DNA of 12,318 bases from JBFHNV01 sp965365655. GTDB taxonomy: Bacteria; Pseudomonadota; Gammaproteobacteria; HK1. Shown here one piece after another: positions 8,260-12,318 of the stretch. The notes below the pieces were generated by a model that did no database searches, had not been told where the DNA came from, and worked only from the letters and a program-made list of their open reading frames with translations. The position numbers and the translations under genes were made by a program. How positions within the stretch are numbered: the stretch's first letter is position 1; every line of letters starts with the position of its first letter. The stretch is taken from the NCBI GenBank assembly GCA_965365655.1, contig CBDUCN010000138.1, positions 1 through 12,318 of the forward strand, given 5' to 3'.

Positions 8260-8867
8260 GCCGGGCTCGTGCAGTTGATCGGGCTGCCGGGCGAGCCCTG
8301 GTTCAGCGCCGGGCGGCCCACCGGGCTCACGTCGATCTGACGCCCCACGTCGCCGCCGCGGCCGTCGCACACCGCGAAGCGCGCCGTGCCGCCGCCTTCG
8401 TTGGTGGTGCCGTCTGAGTTGTACTCGAGGTTGTTGTTGGAGGTGGAGTTGGTGCGCACCGTCAGGCCGCTGCCGGCCGGAAGGCCGATGCGCAGCAGCA
8501 CGTCGTTCGCCGGGTCGTAGGTGTTGTTGCCGTCGCCGCTCGCGAACACCAGGTAACCGCTGGTCCAGGTGTAGCTGTTGCCGCCGCAGGTCGGTGTCGC
8601 CGCGGTGGGATTCGCGCTGCGGCACATCACGACGCGGGTCTTGCGCTTCACGGCCTCGCTGCGCGCGAAGTGCATCGTGCGCAGCAGCGCGAACGCCTCG
8701 GACTGCAGGCGATTGTTGCGCACGAAGGTGCCCATGGACGGCGCGGCGGCGGTCATCAGGATGGAGGCGATGGTCAGGGCGATCATCAGCTCCACGGTGG
8801 AGAAACCGCGCAGGTCGCGCCGGGCGCCGGGGCGCGTGTGTGCTCGATGTGCGATTGGTGTGCTCAT
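8256..8867 (-). CDS. fimT: Minor pilin FimT/FimU (GspH family)
   Basis: A 203-residue GspH/FimT-type prepilin and the first gene of the minor-pilin operon. The leader is 21 residues (ending ARRDLRG) and the mature helix is FSTVELMIALTIASILMTAAAPSM with Phe +1 and Glu +5. The signature NNRLQSEAFALLRTMHFARSEAVKRKTRVVMCRS follows, then YLVFASGDGNNTYDPANDVLLR and a C-terminal half with Cys at CGG, VCDGRGG and INCTSPA. The ATG at 8867 is the first in-frame start, but GGGAG lies only 2 nt upstream, so initiation may be weak. The family's role is the pseudopilin that joins the priming complex to the major pilin shaft. fimT versus fimU cannot be settled from sequence alone; operon position fits FimU. 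Confidence 0.9.
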   Translation of the reverse strand: MSTPIAHRAHTRPGARRDLRGFSTVELMIALTIASILMTAAAPSMGTFVRNNRLQSEAFALLRTMHFARSEAVKRKTRVVMCRSANPTAATPTCGGNSYTWTSGYLVFASGDGNNTYDPANDVLLRIGLPAGSGLTVRTNSTSNNNLEYNSDGTTNEGGGTARFAVCDGRGGDVGRQIDVSPVGRPALNQGSPGSPINCTSPA

Positions 8868-9096
8868 GACTCCCGGACCGGCGCGCCGGGCAACGGCGGC
8901 CGGATGATTGCTCGCTTGGCGAACTGAATCGGCCGTGCGCGGCGGAACTTGAAGCCCCGCTCATGCACGGAATTCCCGAAGATCAACGGATTGACCGCCG
9001 CCGAGGCGGGTCGGGTCGCGTACGCGGCGACGGATCAGGCGCTTGCCGCGCCGCGCGGGGCGCGGGTGTCGAGGAACGTCAGGACTGCGGCGTGGA

Positions 9097-9110
9097 CGAG
9101 CGGTCGCTCG
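9097..9110. promoter_or_regulatory. Inverted repeat CGAGCG-N2-CGCTCG upstream of fimT
   Basis: A perfect 6-bp dyad with a GT centre, 230 nt upstream of the fimT start codon. The same arms with a 2-nt centre occur inside the pilE leader (2607-2624). It could be an operator shared by the two pilus units, or a coincidence in GC-rich DNA. Confidence 0.3.
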
Positions 9111-9191
9111 GAGGGGACGGACGGGAATGTCGGCGGGCGTGGTGGTGCGCCCCGGGGGCAGGACAGGGCGGCGGGCCGGGGCGCCGTGCGC

Positions 9192-9227
9192 GCCGCGGCC
9201 GGCGGGCGGGGGCCCGCCGGCCGCGGC
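9192..9227. terminator. Very strong 16-bp hairpin, no T-run
   Basis: The arms 9192-9207 and 9212-9227 are perfectly complementary over 16 bp, almost all G/C, around a GGGG loop (CCCC on the minus strand). It lies 50-85 nt beyond the stop of the small secreted gene. Neither strand has a T-run after it, so it is not a textbook intrinsic terminator. It may protect the 3' end of the leftward mRNA, act with the neighbouring hairpin, or insulate the fimT promoter. Confidence 0.5.
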
Positions 9228-9235
9228 AGGGCCGG

Positions 9236-9262
9236 GGTGCGGGGCGGCTTCGCCGCCGCACC
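9236..9262 (-). terminator. Hairpin just after the small secreted gene
   Basis: An 11-bp stem, made of 5 bp (GGTGC/GCACC) and 6 bp (GGCGGC/GCCGCC) with a 2-nt bulge and a 3-nt loop, starts 14 nt after the stop of the gene ending at 9277. No T-run follows. Together with the 16-bp hairpin at 9192-9227 it probably marks the end of the copper-oxidase transcript. Confidence 0.5.
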
Positions 9263-9276
9263 GGGGGGGAGGGTGA

Positions 9277-9702
9277 TCAGCCGGCGAGCTGGCAGCCCAG
9301 CGGGCCGACCCGTACCGGCGCCTGTACGCGCATCCCGGGCCAGTTCTCCGGGAACGGCGTGACCCCCGGGTCCGCGTAGCCGGCGTTGGCGTAGGAGTCG
9401 AAGGACAGGCTGCCCCCGACGCCGCCATCCGCTCTCGGGGCCAGCGAGATGAAGCCGACGTTGCGGCCGTCCACGAACACGACGAGCCTGCCCGACGACG
9501 CCGACCCCGCGGCCGCGGGGGCCTTGTAGCTGACGTCGAACGTGGCGCGCTCGGCGGTGTGCAGATACCGCGCGGTCATGCTGCCCTGCGTGTCCTCGAA
9601 GGTGTCGCAGCTCGCGCGCAGGCTCGCGGCCTGCGTGCCGGTCGCGGCGCACAGCGCGAGCGCCGCGGCGATGGCCTTGCCGGTGGAAACGGGATTCGAC
9701 AT
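9277..9702 (-). CDS. Small secreted two-cysteine protein of unknown function
   Basis: A 141-residue protein that I cannot assign to a named family. A signal peptide (about 1-25, ending GTQA) precedes a mature domain of about 116 residues. It contains exactly two cysteines, C32 near its start and C137 near its end, well placed for a disulfide joining the termini. Patterns suggest a beta-sandwich: ARYLHTAERATFDVSYKA, then GRLVVFVDGRNVGFISL, GGSLSFDSYANAGY and PFPENWPGMRV, ending VRVGPLGCQL. There are no transmembrane segments, no heme motif and few histidines. The start is supported by GAGGA 7 nt upstream. It lies 61 nt after the Sco-cytochrome gene with no terminator between, so it is probably the last gene of the multicopper-oxidase operon. 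A role as a periplasmic or outer-surface accessory protein is inference from context. Confidence 0.8.
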   Translation of the reverse strand: MSNPVSTGKAIAAALALCAATGTQAASLRASCDTFEDTQGSMTARYLHTAERATFDVSYKAPAAAGSASSGRLVVFVDGRNVGFISLAPRADGGVGGSLSFDSYANAGYADPGVTPFPENWPGMRVQAPVRVGPLGCQLAG

Positions 9703-9709
9703 TGGATGG

Positions 9710-9714
9710 TCCTC
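9710..9714 (-). promoter_or_regulatory. Ribosome binding site of the small secreted gene
   Basis: GAGGA on the minus strand, 7 nt before the ATG at 9702. It rules out the longer in-frame version starting near 9939, which would run back through the coding region of the Sco-cytochrome gene. Confidence 0.75.
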
Positions 9715-9763
9715 ATTGGAAAAGGGATGATGAGTGAGGGCAGGGTCCGGCGCGCGCGCAGCG

Positions 9764-10858
9764 CTAGCGTCCGGCCGCGTTGCCCCCGGAATGCGCGTGA
9801 CGCGAATGATCGTGACTGGAATGATCGTGGCCGGAATGGTCGTGGCCGGACGGAGCCTCGGCGGCCGCGGCGTGCCGCTGCTGCAGCCGTCGCGTCTCCG
9901 ACGCCATGTAGTCGACGAGCGCGTCGATCTCGCCGGCATCGAGGCCGAAGTTCGGCATCACCACCTCCCACTGCGCGGCCATCGCCGTGGCGACGGGGTC
10001 GCCTTCCGCCACCATCGCGTCCGGCTCCGCGAGCCAGCGCCTGAGCCACGCGTCCTCGCGGCGCTGCGTGACGCCGAACAGGTCGGGGCCGAGGGGGCGC
10101 GCGTTGCGCGTCGGCGTCAGGCCGCCGCTGATGACGTGGCACGAGGAGCAGCGGTCGCGGAACATCATCTCGCCGGACGAGATCTGGCGCAGCTCCGGCG
10201 CGGCGGCGTAGTCGCTTCGCGTGTAGCGCGTCGCGCGCTTGAAGCCGTGCAGCCAGGACCCGAGCTGGTTCGCGAGCACGTAGGGGTTCTCGAACGGCGA
10301 GCGCTTGGCCCACTGTCCGGTCGCCTGGTTGCCGATCATCAGGTTGATGTTGTGATTCGACAGGTCCTGCTCCTCTACCGGGTCGCCGAACAGGCCGAAT
10401 TTCTCGCGGATCTCGTCGATCTCCGCCTTGTTTCCGGTCAGGAACTTCCACGTGCTGCCGTCGATGCCGAAGCGCTGTGCATAGTCGTGCAGCACCTCGC
10501 GGGTGTCGTTCTCCGGGTCGATGGTGATCGAGTAGAAGAAGACATCCTCGCCGACGCGCTCGCCGAGCAGCTCGTGCACGGCGGCCATGCGCGCCGTCTC
10601 CATCGGGCACACGTCGGTGCAGCTCGTGAAGATGAAGTTCACGGCGACGACCTTGCCCTTGATGACGTCGTCGAAGAAGCGCAGCTTCTCGCCCGTGTGG
10701 GCGGTGAGCTCGTAGTTTGGGAAGTAGTCGGCGCCCCAGATCCTGCCGCCGCTGGCGTGCGTCTGCGGTGCGGCGAGCGCTGCGAGCAGCAGGCCCACGA
10801 GCCAGGCCCCCGGGCTACGGGCGCCGCGCGGCGCCCGTGGAGTGTCGAGAGTGTTCAT
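9764..10858 (-). CDS. Sco/SenC copper chaperone fused to cytochrome c, His-rich tail
   Basis: A 364-residue exported fusion. After a basic N-terminus comes a hydrophobic segment (about 18-35, signal peptide or membrane anchor). A thioredoxin-fold Sco1/SenC domain follows (about 44-205) with the copper motif FTSC80TDVC84P and His169 in the position of the third copper ligand (SNHNINLMI). A single-heme cytochrome c domain (about 225-322) has C237-S-S-C240-H241 and a likely axial Met301 in VVMPNFG. The tail (338-357) is four (G/S/R)H(D/A)HS pentapeptides, a probable Cu or other metal reservoir. Sco proteins deliver copper to, or reduce thiols of, copper-oxidase sites. Here the neighbour is a multicopper oxidase 68 nt upstream, so copper loading or electron exchange with it is the likely job. 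The ATG at 10858 has GGAGA 5 nt upstream; an in-frame ATG at 10915 has no such site. Confidence 0.92.
   Translation of the reverse strand: MNTLDTPRAPRGARSPGAWLVGLLLAALAAPQTHASGGRIWGADYFPNYELTAHTGEKLRFFDDVIKGKVVAVNFIFTSCTDVCPMETARMAAVHELLGERVGEDVFFYSITIDPENDTREVLHDYAQRFGIDGSTWKFLTGNKAEIDEIREKFGLFGDPVEEQDLSNHNINLMIGNQATGQWAKRSPFENPYVLANQLGSWLHGFKRATRYTRSDYAAAPELRQISSGEMMFRDRCSSCHVISGGLTPTRNARPLGPDLFGVTQRREDAWLRRWLAEPDAMVAEGDPVATAMAAQWEVVMPNFGLDAGEIDALVDYMASETRRLQQRHAAAAEAPSGHDHSGHDHSSHDHSRHAHSGGNAAGR
9788..9847 (-). repeat. Four 15-bp repeats coding the (G/S)HDHS tail
   Basis: Degenerate tandem repeats encode GHDHS, GHDHS, SHDHS and RHAHS near the C-terminus of the Sco-cytochrome. On the + strand they show as recurring GGAATGNTCGTG-like units. 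The eight His and three Asp residues form a likely metal-binding tail; copy number may vary by slippage between strains. Confidence 0.8.
10817..10838. repeat. 22-bp perfect palindrome inside the start of the Sco gene
   Basis: ACGGGCGCCGC followed by its exact reverse complement GCGGCGCCCGT. It covers codons 7-14 of the Sco-cytochrome gene, in the segment before the hydrophobic signal region. It shares the core GGGCGCCGCG with the intergenic palindrome at 10888-10917. Confidence 0.75.
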
Positions 10859-10863
10859 GAAGG

Positions 10864-10868
10864 TCTCC
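10864..10868 (-). promoter_or_regulatory. Ribosome binding site of the Sco-cytochrome gene
   Basis: GGAGA on the minus strand (within ACGGAGACC), 5 nt before the ATG at 10858. It lies 19 nt after the end of the 30-bp palindrome and between the two palindromes, so folding of either arm could change access to it. Confidence 0.7.
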
Positions 10869-10887
10869 GTTGCTTGTTTCGGATGGG

Positions 10888-10917
10888 GCGTGCCGGGCGC
10901 CGCGGCGCCCGGCACGC
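10888..10917. repeat. 30-bp perfect palindrome between oxidase and Sco genes
   Basis: The 15 bases GCGTGCCGGGCGCCG are followed directly by their reverse complement. As RNA it folds into a 13-bp stem with a CGCG loop. It fills much of the 68-nt gap and starts 9 nt past the oxidase stop. No T-run follows on the minus strand, so a processing, stabilising or attenuating hairpin is more likely than a full terminator. Confidence 0.8.
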
Positions 10918-10926
10918 TCCGCGCGG

Positions 10927-12318
<1,392 letters not shown>

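Larger units (their letters stand above)
8868..9276. other. 409-nt intergenic region, no convincing gene
   Basis: It lies between the start of the fimT operon and the end of the small secreted gene; both are leftward. Open frames exist on both strands, but their translations are low-complexity Arg/Gly/Pro text with no recognisable motif or ribosome site, so none is called. The right part holds two strong hairpins (9192-9227 and 9236-9262). The middle has the inverted repeat CGAGCG-GT-CGCTCG (9097-9110). The part nearest fimT (8868-9090) has the lowest GC of the interval, including the + strand segment AATTCCCGAAGATCAACGGA near 8981-9000, and is the likely place for the operon promoter. No clear -35/-10 pair could be chosen by eye. 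Confidence 0.5.

Noticed and set aside
8949..9379. Open frames on + and - strands in the fimT upstream region
   Set aside because: They are low-complexity Arg/Gly/Pro translations interrupted by strong hairpins, without ribosome sites or similarity I can recognise.
9703..9939. A longer form of the small secreted protein starting at 9939
   Set aside because: It would overlap the Sco-cytochrome tail in another frame and bury the signal peptide. The start at 9702 has a ribosome site and a proper signal sequence.

Overview
The window is about 12.3 kb of very GC-rich (roughly 70%) bacterial chromosome. GroEL sequence features (the FINDQDSMSAELEDPY stretch, the KENTTIIDGAG stretch) and the gene set fimT-pilV-pilW-pilX-pilY1-pilE point to a gammaproteobacterium, perhaps near Xanthomonadales or Chromatiales. 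That placement is my inference from family resemblance, not from a tree. No insertion sequence, CRISPR array, tRNA or rRNA was seen.

Left end, + strand: the last two thirds of groEL run in from the edge and stop at 1163, followed by a clear intrinsic terminator. It faces, tail to tail, the leftward genes that fill the rest of the window.

Centre, - strand (reading 8867 down to 1325): a complete type IVa minor-pilin and tip-adhesin cluster. fimT/fimU, pilV and pilW overlap by 4 nt at each junction, pilX follows after 16 nt and pilY1 after 19 nt. PilY1 ends in an intrinsic terminator. A 210-nt leader full of competing inverted repeats then precedes a PilE-type pilin. A two-TM HAMP protein with no recognisable output domain follows pilE and is probably cotranscribed. 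In known systems FimU, PilV, PilW and PilX form a priming complex with PilY1 at the pilus tip; PilY1 acts in adhesion, mechanosensing and calcium-dependent control of retraction.

Right end, - strand (12318 down to 9277): an apparent copper-redox operon. It holds a multicopper oxidase whose N-terminus is cut off by the window edge, an unusual Sco/SenC-cytochrome c fusion with a (G/S)HDHS histidine-rich tail, and a small secreted two-cysteine protein of unknown function. The Sco-cytochrome could load copper into the oxidase and/or pass electrons to or from it. Two nearly identical long GC palindromes flank the Sco start codon.

Between the two halves lies a 409-nt non-coding stretch (8868-9276). 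It carries two strong hairpins just past the small secreted gene and presumably the promoter of the pilin operon. The best candidates for something undescribed are the oxidase / Sco-cytochrome / small secreted protein trio, the alternative-hairpin leader before pilE, and the output-less HAMP protein beside pilE.
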